Numbered from the stretch's first letter, positions 23,558 through 33,446 are shown. The stretch is DNA of 41,011 bases from an uncultured bacterium (GCA_902790465.1 CADASF010000013.1:1-41011); one strand, 5' to 3'. The notes: generated by a model from the sequence alone, not told the origin. Translations and numbers: made by a program.

Positions 23558-24427
23558 TTAATAATTTACTGGCACAGCCGTATAGTTGATTTGTGTTGTG
23601 AATTTGGCAAGAGGATCTTTACTTACATCATCATAATATTCATCAGTATGTGTTTCAATTACTGAATCTTTTAATTCTCCATCTTTATCGTAATCAATGG
23701 CTTGTATTGTCTTTATAAAATAATCGTCTTTTAATCCAAACACATTATTTGCATTTTGAGGAGTAAATACTTTTAGCGAATATCTAACACCTTTTCCTTT
23801 AAATTTTGGAACAAATGCTATGACATTTTTGGCTAAAATTCTATCAAGATGTTTGTGAGAATATTTTGTTTTGGTAAGTGTATCAAATTTTAAGCTGTTT
23901 GCTGTATAATCATCTGCATCTTCATATTTTAAAAGTTCTAAATCTTTGTAGTCTTCATCAAGTGCGTAGTATCGTTTGACAAGTATTTTGTGAGGACATA
24001 CTTTTGTTAAATTTAGTTCTTTACAGTATTTACACTCTGTTTCTGTTTTAGCTGTAAAGTATAATATTTTGAATGCCCAGTTGAGTGTGCTGTCATTTTC
24101 TTCTACAATATAATTTACTTCATTTTCATTTATTGATGTCTTTCCACCTTTATATTCTGCATTTGAAGCACTATTTAGAGCAATCCAACCATTTCCATAT
24201 TCCAAATTATTTATTTGTATCTCATTTTTTAATGTGTTTCTTATAGCATAATTTAAATCTGTTGTTGCAAGATTTATGCTTCTATCAGATTGCAATTTTA
24301 CATCTGTCTCTTTCCAATATTTTAATCCCAATTTAAATACTAAAAAGAAAATCATTGCCAATACTGAGAATATTATTGTTGCCACTAATGTTTCGATAAT
24401 TGTAAAACCTTTATTTTTTTTAATCAT
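23558..24427 (-). CDS. PilW/GspJ-like prepilin with CxxC...CPH zinc-finger-like insert (cassette B)
   Basis: A 289-residue protein with a class III signal: KNKGFTIIETLVATIIF, cleavage expected between G and F with Glu at +5, then a hydrophobic N-helix and a globular domain. CKYC..LTKVCPHK (about residues 145-162) is a four-ligand zinc-finger-like knot and recurs in the paralogue at 27365-28255. The start ATG overlaps the stop of the PilV-like gene (ATGATTAA), as in cassette A. Minor pseudopilins of this type prime type IV pili or type II secretion fibres. It is the third gene of the second pseudopilin cassette. Confidence 0.82.
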   Translation of the reverse strand: MIKKNKGFTIIETLVATIIFSVLAMIFFLVFKLGLKYWKETDVKLQSDRSINLATTDLNYAIRNTLKNEIQINNLEYGNGWIALNSASNAEYKGGKTSINENEVNYIVEENDSTLNWAFKILYFTAKTETECKYCKELNLTKVCPHKILVKRYYALDEDYKDLELLKYEDADDYTANSLKFDTLTKTKYSHKHLDRILAKNVIAFVPKFKGKGVRYSLKVFTPQNANNVFGLKDDYFIKTIQAIDYDKDGELKDSVIETHTDEYYDDVSKDPLAKFTTQINYTAVPVNY

Positions 24428-24932
24428 TTGATAACATTATAAGCCTTTTAAATTTTGTGTATTTTAAGACTGTTCCATCTTTACGTATGAATTTTTCTTT
24501 GTTATTTTGTAAATATGTGTCCATATCTTGACTATTGTTTACTACTATTGAATTTATCAATTCAGGTGTGTTTATATTCCAAAATACAAATACATTGAGT
24601 TCTATTATATATTTCTTTTTAAAATAGTCATCTGTAAGGGTTTTTAATTCTGTTATGCAATAGTAAGGTTTGCCATTTATTATATCTTTTGTTTTATAAA
24701 TTTTTATCTCTTTATCTCCATTTTTTTGTTCTGCTTTGATTTCTGATAGTATTTTTTTATCTATTGTTCCAGCAACCCTTTCAGCAATAGATGTAGCTAT
24801 TGTCATCTCTGTTCCTTTTGAGGATGATTTCATCATAGATATATACATTGCTATCATCGACAATATTGCTATTGATATTATTGCAATACTTATAACAACT
24901 TCTAAGATTGTAAAACCTTTACTATTTTTCAT
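24420..24932 (-). CDS. PilV/GspI-like prepilin (cassette B)
   Basis: A 170-residue protein: KNSKGFTILEVVISIAIISIAILSMIAM is the prepilin N-terminus (G/F cleavage, Glu at +5), followed by a small globular domain. It is three bases downstream of the PilX-like gene and overlaps the PilW-like gene by 8 bases. The paralogue in cassette A (28248-28703) has the same order and overlap. Confidence 0.82.
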   Translation of the reverse strand: MKNSKGFTILEVVISIAIISIAILSMIAMYISMMKSSSKGTEMTIATSIAERVAGTIDKKILSEIKAEQKNGDKEIKIYKTKDIINGKPYYCITELKTLTDDYFKKKYIIELNVFVFWNINTPELINSIVVNNSQDMDTYLQNNKEKFIRKDGTVLKYTKFKRLIMLSND

Positions 24933-24935
24933 GAT

Positions 24936-27347
24936 TTAAAATACCGATTGAAAAACTAAATTAGTGATTATTCCATAATTTTGGAAAAATGGTACATAAT
25001 CTGGATCATATTTTAGTTCAGATGATGAAACATTATTTATATTTATATTTCCTTTGGATATCAAAGCTCCTAAAATATTAAAAGAGTGCTTTGAACCATT
25101 TATATTTATATTTCCGTTTGTATATACTGTGCCCTTTACTTCTGTACTTGCTATTGCATTTTTTATATATGCTTCCAAATAATCTTCTAAATATGTATCT
25201 GTTACTTCAATATCTATATCATCTTCATCATCTTGTACATCACTTTTCCAAGCTGTTTTTTTCCCTGTTCCTTGCGTTGTTGCTATTTTTTTATCTATGA
25301 ATTGTTTCTTTTTGTGATCATAGGTTGAAAATAACATGTTATTACCATCATATATCGTATTATTTGGATTATATTTATCTTTATAGGAGTTAAAAGCTAG
25401 TCTATCAATAACACCTACTTTATTGTTATTTATTCTTACTTCATAATCTCCAATATGTGCACCAGTTCGATGTATTTGTATTTTTGTATTGACTCCACTT
25501 TTATTATTATCTATACTACCTGATAAAATGCCTTTTATATTTCCGTGTGTGAATGTATATAAATAATTTTCATTTTTATATACATTTACTTTTGAATCTT
25601 TTAATTCTATTGTAATTTCACTAAGCTTTTTATTGTTATCTTCCATAAAGAATGAATATGAGTCTCCATGGGTTGTGTCAATGTCAACATCGTCAATCGT
25701 TTCATTTACTGTATATGTATTTTTCCCTATTTGTATTTTACTGCCATCTGAAGTTGTTATGCCTTTTTTAAAAGCAGATTCATAAGCTTTGCTTAAAAGT
25801 TTATCTGTTACACTGTTATCTGTGTCATAACTCAAATTTTTTGCTTCTTTTATATTTACATCTCCATTTGCCCAAATTGCAACACCACTTTGAGGCTTTG
25901 TCTCCATTACAGAACCTGAATTCATTGTCAAATTGCCATTTGACAAGATTTTTCCTGTTCCTGTAACTTCTCCCTTTATTGTCAAATCTCCATTTGTTTT
26001 TAATGCTCCATTGTCAATCGAAAAATCAACAGAAAGATTTGAATTTTTATATGTTGTTATTGTTTGATTTGTATCTTTATCGACAACTGAAGATTTGTCT
26101 GCAACCATAAATGTTACTGGACCATCTGAAGAAACATTATCTGTAATGCTTATTCTTCTTGTTGGCTCTTGAACTGTTACATGCTCCATTTTTGTTTTTC
26201 CACGGCGGTCTCTCTTCATTATAACTTTATCTACTTCTGAAGTGAACGAAATGCCTGTTTTATTTTTCACTTCTTCTGGATTATTAGTTTTTATAAAATT
26301 ATCTATATCTTGATTATCTATGTTTTGTGGAAAATATTGCCATTCACCTGTACCTGACTTTTTATCTCTAACAAATACATAAGTGCCAGATGATATTTTT
26401 GATTTGAATGAACTGTCAGAGATTTTGGCATTTTTCATAGCATTTTCAATAGTATCTATAGTGCTTATCTCATCTTTATTTGGTGTGTTGTTGTCGAATA
26501 TAATATTATTACTTTCTAATTCTTCTCTGTCTGATGTTTTTGTTCTCTTTCCAATTTTTGCTTCATTACTCGATATTATTGTAGGTTTTTTTGTGTATAT
26601 AAGGTTGCCTATGTCATTTGTTACACCAGTTAAAGAAAAATCTCTTCCTGCTATAAGTTTGCCACTTTTTGCGGAGTTTTTATTTAATATTGATAGAGCT
26701 GGTTCATTTAAAATTGAATTTTGTTTTGTTTGGTGTATTGATATATTTCCAAAGGCATTGCTTCCTTGATCTAAAACTGAAGGTCCATCTGATGTGAAAA
26801 CTGTTTCAATATATTTTACTCTCTTTCCACATTTCCCCTTAACTACAAGATAAAAAGCTTCGCCAGGAATATCTCTTCTAAATAGTATTTTTTCTCCCTT
26901 AATATTAATGCCTGATTCTTTTGGAATTGAAGATTTACTGTTTAAATTATTTATCGAGGCAAATTTACATCTGTCTTCCTGTTTATCGTCAAAAACAATG
27001 TCAAATCTTGAATCATATTCTGTTTCAGATAAGTTTGTTGTAGGATTTAGCTTTATATATCCTGTTAAAAAGTTATTCTCTCTTTTTATAATTATATCTT
27101 GACCATTTGACAGTTTTGAAGTTAAGCTTGTACTTTCTCCCCAATGTTTGTTTTCATATAATTCTGCTTTTACTAATTCGACACCAGATAGAGCTGCCAT
27201 ATATGCCTGTTCACTATCTGAATAGCTTTTACCACCTGAAAGAGAGTTTATTCCATTTTGTACAATGATAAGAGTCATCATTGTCATAATTGCCATAAAT
27301 AATAAAGTTGTTATTAATATAATTCCAGACTTTTTATTTTTTTTCAT
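24936..27347 (-). CDS. large PilX-like pilus-associated protein (cassette B)
   Basis: An 803-residue protein. The N-terminus KKSGIILITTLLFMAIMTMMTLIIV and the following SDSEQAYMAALSGVELVKAEL match PilX/GspK-type minor pilins (hydrophobic N-helix without a typical GFTxxE). Two extended beta-rich regions follow. One contains GKILSNGNLTMNSGS and VAIWANGDVNIKEAKNL, with repetitive N-G-N-L and N-I-N-I strands suggesting a solenoid or bactofilin-like fold. The C-terminus is YDPDYVPFFQNYG..FQSVF. I chose the ATG at 27347 because AGGG lies nine bases upstream and the paralogue at 31441 has the same arrangement. This is far longer than usual PilX (about 200 residues) or GspK (about 330 residues). It is the first gene of cassette B. 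Confidence 0.78.
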   Translation of the reverse strand: MKKNKKSGIILITTLLFMAIMTMMTLIIVQNGINSLSGGKSYSDSEQAYMAALSGVELVKAELYENKHWGESTSLTSKLSNGQDIIIKRENNFLTGYIKLNPTTNLSETEYDSRFDIVFDDKQEDRCKFASINNLNSKSSIPKESGINIKGEKILFRRDIPGEAFYLVVKGKCGKRVKYIETVFTSDGPSVLDQGSNAFGNISIHQTKQNSILNEPALSILNKNSAKSGKLIAGRDFSLTGVTNDIGNLIYTKKPTIISSNEAKIGKRTKTSDREELESNNIIFDNNTPNKDEISTIDTIENAMKNAKISDSSFKSKISSGTYVFVRDKKSGTGEWQYFPQNIDNQDIDNFIKTNNPEEVKNKTGISFTSEVDKVIMKRDRRGKTKMEHVTVQEPTRRISITDNVSSDGPVTFMVADKSSVVDKDTNQTITTYKNSNLSVDFSIDNGALKTNGDLTIKGEVTGTGKILSNGNLTMNSGSVMETKPQSGVAIWANGDVNIKEAKNLSYDTDNSVTDKLLSKAYESAFKKGITTSDGSKIQIGKNTYTVNETIDDVDIDTTHGDSYSFFMEDNNKKLSEITIELKDSKVNVYKNENYLYTFTHGNIKGILSGSIDNNKSGVNTKIQIHRTGAHIGDYEVRINNNKVGVIDRLAFNSYKDKYNPNNTIYDGNNMLFSTYDHKKKQFIDKKIATTQGTGKKTAWKSDVQDDEDDIDIEVTDTYLEDYLEAYIKNAIASTEVKGTVYTNGNININGSKHSFNILGALISKGNININNVSSSELKYDPDYVPFFQNYGIITNLVFQSVF

Positions 27348-27364
27348 GGCATTCACCCTCTTTT

Positions 27365-28255
27365 TTACTTATTTAATGGTTTTACAGTGTAATTTATTTG
27401 TGTCGTAAATTTAGATAGTTTGTCATTTACAGTTGTATTATTATTTCCTGTAACAGTTGTTTGGGAATCAGCAAGTTTCAGTCCCATATTTTTTTCAATA
27501 TCTAATTCAGATGCTTTTATTGTTGTTTCTAAATCGCTCTCTTCTATTGAAGTTCTTACTAAATTGTGTCCTTTTAACAATTTAAGTGTATATACTATCT
27601 CATTATTTTCGTTTAATGCTGGAATAAAAACTATCACATTTCTAGCCAAAATTTTATCGTATTTCTTTTTATTATCTCCCTCATAGCTTTTAAAGAGATC
27701 ATTTATACTTGTTTCTTCTGACCATTTTAACAGGTTTGGATTTGGGTTATCTTTGTCAATTTCATCATTTATAGCAAAATATCTTTTAACTAAATATTTG
27801 TGAGGACATATAGAAGAACTCAATCCCATATCAACACATTTTGGACAATGTGATATTTTAGCCGTAAAATATGCTATTTTAAAATTCCAATTTAATTGAC
27901 TTGATGCTTCTAATATATTAAAATTTAAATCATTGTTTAATATATTTCCTGTTGCAGAATCATAAGTTGAAGCACTTGACATCAAAATATAATATAATAC
28001 ATCTTTATCACTTGTGCTCTGTGAACCAGATGCTATTTTGATGCTTGCAAGAGATGTGTTTCTGATTGAAAGATTGAGGTCTTGGGTTGCTAAATTTATA
28101 CCTCGTTCATTTTCCAATCTCGAACTTGATTCTGCTAAATATCTATGTCCATTATTGAAACAAGCAAATAATATCATTGATATAAATGCAAATATGGAAC
28201 AAGCTATTATTGCTTCTGCTATTGTAAATCCTTTAAAATTTCTTTTTTTAATCAT
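27365..28255 (-). CDS. PilW/GspJ-like prepilin with CxxC...CPH insert (cassette A)
   Basis: A 296-residue paralogue of the gene at 23558-24427. The prepilin signal is NFKGFTIAEAIIACSIFAF. The zinc-finger-like insert is CPKCVDMGLSSSICPHK (about residues 138-154). The globular domain ends KFTTQINYTVKPLN, matching KFTTQINYTAVPVN of the paralogue. Its start overlaps the PilV-like stop by 8 bases. Confidence 0.82.
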   Translation of the reverse strand: MIKKRNFKGFTIAEAIIACSIFAFISMILFACFNNGHRYLAESSSRLENERGINLATQDLNLSIRNTSLASIKIASGSQSTSDKDVLYYILMSSASTYDSATGNILNNDLNFNILEASSQLNWNFKIAYFTAKISHCPKCVDMGLSSSICPHKYLVKRYFAINDEIDKDNPNPNLLKWSEETSINDLFKSYEGDNKKKYDKILARNVIVFIPALNENNEIVYTLKLLKGHNLVRTSIEESDLETTIKASELDIEKNMGLKLADSQTTVTGNNNTTVNDKLSKFTTQINYTVKPLNK

Positions 28256-28703
28256 TGTCTGTAATCATTATAAGTCTTGAAAATTTGACTGAATTTTTTT
28301 CATTTACTACATTTTTTAATGTAGTTTCACTTGTTGCTTCTACATCCCAACTGACTGTGCAGTCTATTTGTAATAGATTTGTATCTTTTAGATAATTGCC
28401 ATTCACAGGATATATTTCTGCATAGTAATAATATGGAACATCATTTACAAAATCTTTGCCAGATATTGTTTCTTTTATATTTGACTGATTGGCTTTCATT
28501 TTAATTTTGATATCTGATATCTTTTTATTTGCAATATCTTGCATTACTCTTGTTGCTAATGATGAAGCTATTGTTTTTCCAACTCCTTTTGATTCTGCTT
28601 TTATCATCGTTGTGTAAATAGCTATTATCATCAATATAGCTGTAGATATTATCATTATGCTTAGTGCTACTTCTATTATGCTAAATCCACTGTTTTTTTT
28701 CAT
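28248..28703 (-). CDS. PilV/GspI-like prepilin (cassette A)
   Basis: A 151-residue protein: KKNSGFSIIEVALSIMIIS prepilin N-terminus (G/F cleavage, Glu at +5), then a small globular domain ending SVKFSRLIMITDND, similar to KFKRLIMLSND in the cassette B copy. It is two bases downstream of the PilX-like gene. Confidence 0.82.
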   Translation of the reverse strand: MKKNSGFSIIEVALSIMIISTAILMIIAIYTTMIKAESKGVGKTIASSLATRVMQDIANKKISDIKIKMKANQSNIKETISGKDFVNDVPYYYYAEIYPVNGNYLKDTNLLQIDCTVSWDVEATSETTLKNVVNEKNSVKFSRLIMITDND

Positions 28704-28705
28704 GA

Positions 28706-31441
28706 TTAAAATACCGATTCAAATAGAGATCTTGTAAAAATACCTTCATCATTAAAAAATGGCACATAGTCGGGATCATAAGTCAATGTTGCATGTGTGA
28801 TACCATTTATATTTAGAGAACCATTTACTGTTATCAAAGCACCTGTTATATTAAATTCTCCACCATTTCCATTTATATTTATATTTCCTTCTTTTGAATA
28901 TATAGTTCCTTTAACATCAGTATTTGCTATTTGTTTTTTGTAGTAATTGACAACATATTCTTCCATTGTGTTTGATTTTTGTTTTACTTTGTCATCCGCT
29001 TGTTTGGCTGTAGCAGTTACTGTTGTTGGGTTTGATATTGCAAATTCTTTGTATTGAGCATCTTTTTTAGATAAGTTCCAATAATTATTTGTTGAAAAAA
29101 ACATGTTATTGTTTGTTTTAGATGTTATTTTTTCGTTATTTTTGTATTTAGAATTGTATTTTTGATAATTTATATCAATTATTCCAACTGATTTACCGTC
29201 TATATATAACTGCATATCTCCAATGTGATTATCTCTATAATATCCCCAAGAATCAGAGCTATCATAGTCTTCTAATTTTACTTTGCCACTTTCTATTTTT
29301 CCTTTACATTTATAATAATTAAGCCAATAATTTATATAAGCTGAATCTTGATTATCACAGTCAATCCATATATCAAATAGATTAAAATCTTGCTTATCAA
29401 GTTTAAAATTATACATACTTTTTAACTGTGTAGCTGTACTTCTAAATATAGGTTCTTTTTTTTCATTTTCATATATAGATATGGCATCGCCTTTTATTTC
29501 AATTTTATAATTTGTTGTTACTGTTTTTGGTTGTCTTTTATTACGTTCATGAGGTGGTACAGGCTCAGTTTTTTCATGTTTGAATGTAACTGTTTGTATT
29601 GTATCATTTGTTTGTGTTTGCTCTGATGTGCTTATTTGTGTATTTTGACCATTTATATTGATATCGGTACCTTCAGATGGTAAACCTGAGTTTTTAGCTT
29701 CTTCTATTCCATCTTTTATAATCATATTTTGTAGTGATTCAGATTCAGATGTCAAATTTTTGGCTTCTTTTATGTCAACATTTCCCTTAGCCCAGACAGC
29801 TACACCACTGTTTGCCTGTGTTTCAAGTGTGGAACCTGAATTCATTGTCAGATTGCCATCACAATAAATCTTTCCACTTCCTGTAACTTCGCCATTTATA
29901 AATAAATTTGCGTTTCCTGAATTAGCTTTCGTTTTTATAACACCTTTGTCACTTATTGAAAAATCAACAGTATTTCTACTCGATTGTGTGTATTTGTAAT
30001 CTGATGTGGTGTTTTCTGGGTTATCTTTATCTTTTGGATTTTGTTTGTCAACAACAATGAAACTCAAATTTCCTTTTGATTCTACTTTTCCTATTATATT
30101 TATTTTTCTTGTCTGTTGTTTTTGGCCTTCATTTTCTTTTGTTACAAATGCTATATTTTCAAATTTTTTATTATTAATGTCTAATTTTTCAAATTTTGTT
30201 GTGCTTATTTCTTTATTTTCTGTGTCAGATGTTAATATGTCTTTTGTATATACCCAATGGCTTTCTTGAGGTTTTTCGATATCATTTATAAAAACATAAG
30301 TTCCAGGTTCTAGTTCTGTATATTTATTATCTTCTGATTGTTCTGTTGATGTATTTCCTGTGGTGTCTCCTGCAACAGTGTCAACATCTGAAAGAGAACC
30401 AATTTTGTCAATGATTTTGGGATTTGGATCGTAAGTTATATGTGATGGTGTATCCTTAGAATCAGGAAGATTTTGTGAAGAATAATTGAAATTTCCAATT
30501 TCAATACCTTTTGAAGATATAATTGTTTTGTTTTTTGAATTCAATAAATAGTATGGATCTGATGTTGAATTTGATTCTATTGTTAGTGCATTTCCACTTG
30601 TTATTTTTCCATTCTTTTCTGCACTTTTGTTATTTATTGTGATGAATGGATTTTCTGAACTATATTGTTCTACATCACTAACTGTAACATTGTCTTCTGA
30701 AATAGCGGTATATGAATTAATGTTTACTTTACCATTTATTACACTGCCACCATCGAGGGATTTGGGACCGTTTGAGACAAATATTGCTTCTGCATATCTC
30801 ACAGTTTTTCCACATGTGCCTTTTACATAGGCATAAAATGACTTTGCAGGAACATCTCTTTTATTTTTAGTTGTGTCTTCTGTTGTTGTTTGTGCTGTTT
30901 GTTCTGGTGAATTTGAATTTTCCTCTGAAGGAGGTAAAGGAGCTTCAGTAGGGAGTTGAGTAGTTTGCGTATTAGCTGTATCTCTCATAATATTACTATC
31001 ATTGTCAATGTTGTTTATACAGGCATATTCTTTGTTTGTTGGGTTATTTTTAAAGAAAATTTCAAATTTTGAATCATAATTATTTTCTGAAACTTGACCT
31101 TTTGATGTGTCGAGTAATATATAGCCAGTAAGTCCATTATTATCAGAATGTTTTTTTATTATGATAGTTTGTGAGTTACTGTCAGAAGAGGTAGTAGAAG
31201 GTTGTATTTGTAATTGATTATTTTTATATGTTCCCCAAGCTTTATCTCTGTATAGTTGGCCTTTTATGAATTCCAATCCTGATACTGCTGCTAAATATGC
31301 CTGTTCACTGTCTGCATATCTATTACCACCCATTAAAGTTTCTTTTCCATTTTTGGCAATAATAACAGCAAGCATGAATGCTATTGCCATAAATAATAGA
31401 GTTGTTATTAAGATGATCCCTGATTTTTTATTTTTTTTCAT
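28706..31441 (-). CDS. large PilX-like pilus-associated protein (cassette A)
   Basis: A 911-residue paralogue of the gene at 24936-27347. It shares the same N-terminus (KKSGIILITTLLFMAIAF), SEQAYLAAVSGLEFIKGQL, GKIYCDGNLTMNSGSTLE, VAVWAKGNVDIKEAKNL and the C-terminus YDPDYVPFFNDEG..FESVF. It has extra low-complexity inserts, including a Thr/Pro/Glu-rich linker (about 165-195). I chose the ATG at 31441 over the in-frame GTG at 31450, with AGGG nine bases upstream as in the paralogue. It is the first gene of cassette A and follows the lipoprotein gene by 22 bases. Confidence 0.78.
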   Translation of the reverse strand: MKKNKKSGIILITTLLFMAIAFMLAVIIAKNGKETLMGGNRYADSEQAYLAAVSGLEFIKGQLYRDKAWGTYKNNQLQIQPSTTSSDSNSQTIIIKKHSDNNGLTGYILLDTSKGQVSENNYDSKFEIFFKNNPTNKEYACINNIDNDSNIMRDTANTQTTQLPTEAPLPPSEENSNSPEQTAQTTTEDTTKNKRDVPAKSFYAYVKGTCGKTVRYAEAIFVSNGPKSLDGGSVINGKVNINSYTAISEDNVTVSDVEQYSSENPFITINNKSAEKNGKITSGNALTIESNSTSDPYYLLNSKNKTIISSKGIEIGNFNYSSQNLPDSKDTPSHITYDPNPKIIDKIGSLSDVDTVAGDTTGNTSTEQSEDNKYTELEPGTYVFINDIEKPQESHWVYTKDILTSDTENKEISTTKFEKLDINNKKFENIAFVTKENEGQKQQTRKINIIGKVESKGNLSFIVVDKQNPKDKDNPENTTSDYKYTQSSRNTVDFSISDKGVIKTKANSGNANLFINGEVTGSGKIYCDGNLTMNSGSTLETQANSGVAVWAKGNVDIKEAKNLTSESESLQNMIIKDGIEEAKNSGLPSEGTDININGQNTQISTSEQTQTNDTIQTVTFKHEKTEPVPPHERNKRQPKTVTTNYKIEIKGDAISIYENEKKEPIFRSTATQLKSMYNFKLDKQDFNLFDIWIDCDNQDSAYINYWLNYYKCKGKIESGKVKLEDYDSSDSWGYYRDNHIGDMQLYIDGKSVGIIDINYQKYNSKYKNNEKITSKTNNNMFFSTNNYWNLSKKDAQYKEFAISNPTTVTATAKQADDKVKQKSNTMEEYVVNYYKKQIANTDVKGTIYSKEGNININGNGGEFNITGALITVNGSLNINGITHATLTYDPDYVPFFNDEGIFTRSLFESVF

Positions 31442-31463
31442 GGCAGTCACCCTCTTTTATTTT

Positions 31464-31988
31464 TTAAAATTTTACTTCCCCAGGAGGCATTAATACGATT
31501 CTCCAACGATTGTCTTCTAATTTCATTGTAATTTTGTCAGATACAGTGTCGTCTTTAGATTTTTCCATTTGTAATACTGCAGTATCACCTTCAATAGTAA
31601 CTTTTTCAATTTTTCTTTCTGGTACAAGGCTTTTTAAAAGATAATCTCTCAATTCAGTATGTTCAAGTTGAAAAACAAAAAAGTCTTTTGCAGTCATTTT
31701 TTCCATGTCTTCAATAGTCATATTTGTATTAGGAAATTTTATCTGCTTTTTATCTTTTGGAATTTTTTTTAAATTATCAACAAATGGTTTATAGATAAAA
31801 TCATTATATTGTTTTTGAGTTCCGTAAGCGAGCAAATTCCAAACTTCTTCGTAATTTCTATTTGAAACAGCTGACAAAAACTCATTATATGACTTTTCAA
31901 CTTTTTTTTCTTCAGATGTAAAAAAACTACAAGATGAAATTAATATTACACTTATTAATATTATAGCAGTAAAAACAAATTTTTTCAA
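31464..31988 (-). CDS. small lipoprotein upstream of the pseudopilin cassettes
   Basis: A 174-residue protein with a lipoprotein leader KKFVFTAIILISVILISSC (lipobox ISSC, Cys about residue 20). The following domain (EKKVEKSYNEFLSAVSNRNYEEVWNLL, then ATVLQMEKSKDDTV and RWRIVLMP) resembles the NTF2-like/DUF4878 fold of secreted lipoproteins. The start is a TTG at 31988 with AAGGAAAT about eight bases upstream; no ATG fits. It lies 22 bases before the first pseudopilin cassette and is probably cotranscribed with it. Confidence 0.75.
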   Translation of the reverse strand: MKKFVFTAIILISVILISSCSFFTSEEKKVEKSYNEFLSAVSNRNYEEVWNLLAYGTQKQYNDFIYKPFVDNLKKIPKDKKQIKFPNTNMTIEDMEKMTAKDFFVFQLEHTELRDYLLKSLVPERKIEKVTIEGDTAVLQMEKSKDDTVSDKITMKLEDNRWRIVLMPPGEVKF

Positions 31989-32057
31989 TTTTTTATTTCC
32001 TTAAATTTTAAATATTGTTTATATAATTCATTTTATATTTGTAAAAACCTTTATTAT

Positions 32058-33437
32058 TTAATTTATAAACATTTTTATTAAGACTATTGGTTGAAGTATT
32101 ATTGCAGGCAATATTCCTATTGCTATGATTACAAAATTCATTATTATCAGTCCTGTTTGTTCATATATGGTTATAGGTTTTAGATTTATTTGATTTTTAT
32201 CTTTTTGGAGTATTGGTTGTAATTTTTTGTATAGATATATTTCTGATGAAATTGGATATATCAATAAAAATAGTAGTGTCAATGCTGAATTTTGTGTTGC
32301 TAATTCGAGCATAAATATATATGGTATAAAATTGGCTGTTCCTGGAATAAAAAGAGCTGATAGGCAATTGATAATCAACATAGCCCTAAAAAATAAATTG
32401 TCTTTATTTATGAAAATATTTTCTGATTTTTGACTTTTTAGGTTTATGAGTGTTGAACAGAATAGCAGTCCAGTCTGTGTTATTAGTCCTGTGAAAATAG
32501 AAAATATAATACACATAAAAGTTAAATTAGATAGAGTATCTGTCGATATAATCATTATTGCTGAGTTTATTGCTAAATAGTTGATACAAATTTTTTGAAA
32601 ATTTTTCTCAGTCATTGATTGTATCGTTTTTATTGTTGCAAATATTATTCCAGATATTATTATGAATGACAAATAAAAATTGATTGAGTTTAAACATAAA
32701 ATGATAACATATTTAAAAAATATCAAAATTCCACATTTTCCAAAAATAGTTAATGTAAATATTTCATTTCCATTATTTAATTGGTGTTCTGTTAGCCATT
32801 TATCTGTATATGGAAAGCCTGAAAGAATTAATGAGGTTATAAATAATATTGGAAATATCATGAATATGTTTTGTATTAATTTGAAATGTTCTAATAATAA
32901 TATTACCAATGTTATTATTATTGATATCGAAGGAGTTATTATTTTATTTCTGTCTTTTTTCTTGAATAATATTAAATAAAAACATAAACTTGCAGTTATT
33001 AGAAAGAATGAAAATAAAAAAATATTGTCACTTATAATGCAGCCATAAATTCCAAATTTAAAGAATTGTGTATATGCCGTTTGTTTTTTATTTATTATCT
33101 TATCTGGAAATAGGTCTGTACAAAATGATATAATTGAAATTGCTATAAGTATTATTACATTATAGTTATTGATATTTAAATAATTTGTTATATCAAATAT
33201 TATGTGTTTTTGTGCTAATATTGGAATAATCGTTGAATGTATTATTTCATTTTCTACATTACTACTTTGTATGCAATAAAAGCAAAAAGAATAAATTGAG
33301 GTAATAAGAAATATTAATGAAGTAAATATTTTTATTTTTGTTATTTCATTAATATTTATTTTTTTTTCAAAGATTAATATAATAATTCCGATTAAAAGTG
33401 GAATTATCATAAATGTAGATATGATGAAAACATTCAT
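32058..33437 (-). CDS. highly diverged NuoM/MrpD-like proton-translocating subunit homologue
   Basis: A 459-residue, very isoleucine-rich membrane protein with about 13 hydrophobic segments. The layout resembles NuoM/MrpD antiporter-like subunits of complex I and related hydrogenases. The partial match is in the middle: SGFPYTDKWLTEHQ stands where family members have KSP..PFHTWLPDAH, and LTIFGKCGILIFFKYV corresponds to the LGKVGTYGLLRF helix and keeps its Lys. The conserved Glu of the fifth helix (normally in a FFxxGEW-type motif) is not visible: the place reads LITASLCFYLIL. Proton translocation therefore cannot be assumed. It is 9 bases downstream of the NuoL-like gene. No other complex I or hydrogenase genes are in the window. 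Confidence 0.6.
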   Translation of the reverse strand: MNVFIISTFMIIPLLIGIIILIFEKKININEITKIKIFTSLIFLITSIYSFCFYCIQSSNVENEIIHSTIIPILAQKHIIFDITNYLNINNYNVIILIAISIISFCTDLFPDKIINKKQTAYTQFFKFGIYGCIISDNIFLFSFFLITASLCFYLILFKKKDRNKIITPSISIIITLVILLLEHFKLIQNIFMIFPILFITSLILSGFPYTDKWLTEHQLNNGNEIFTLTIFGKCGILIFFKYVIILCLNSINFYLSFIIISGIIFATIKTIQSMTEKNFQKICINYLAINSAIMIISTDTLSNLTFMCIIFSIFTGLITQTGLLFCSTLINLKSQKSENIFINKDNLFFRAMLIINCLSALFIPGTANFIPYIFMLELATQNSALTLLFLLIYPISSEIYLYKKLQPILQKDKNQINLKPITIYEQTGLIIMNFVIIAIGILPAIILQPIVLIKMFIN

Positions 33438-33446
33438 AATTATTTT

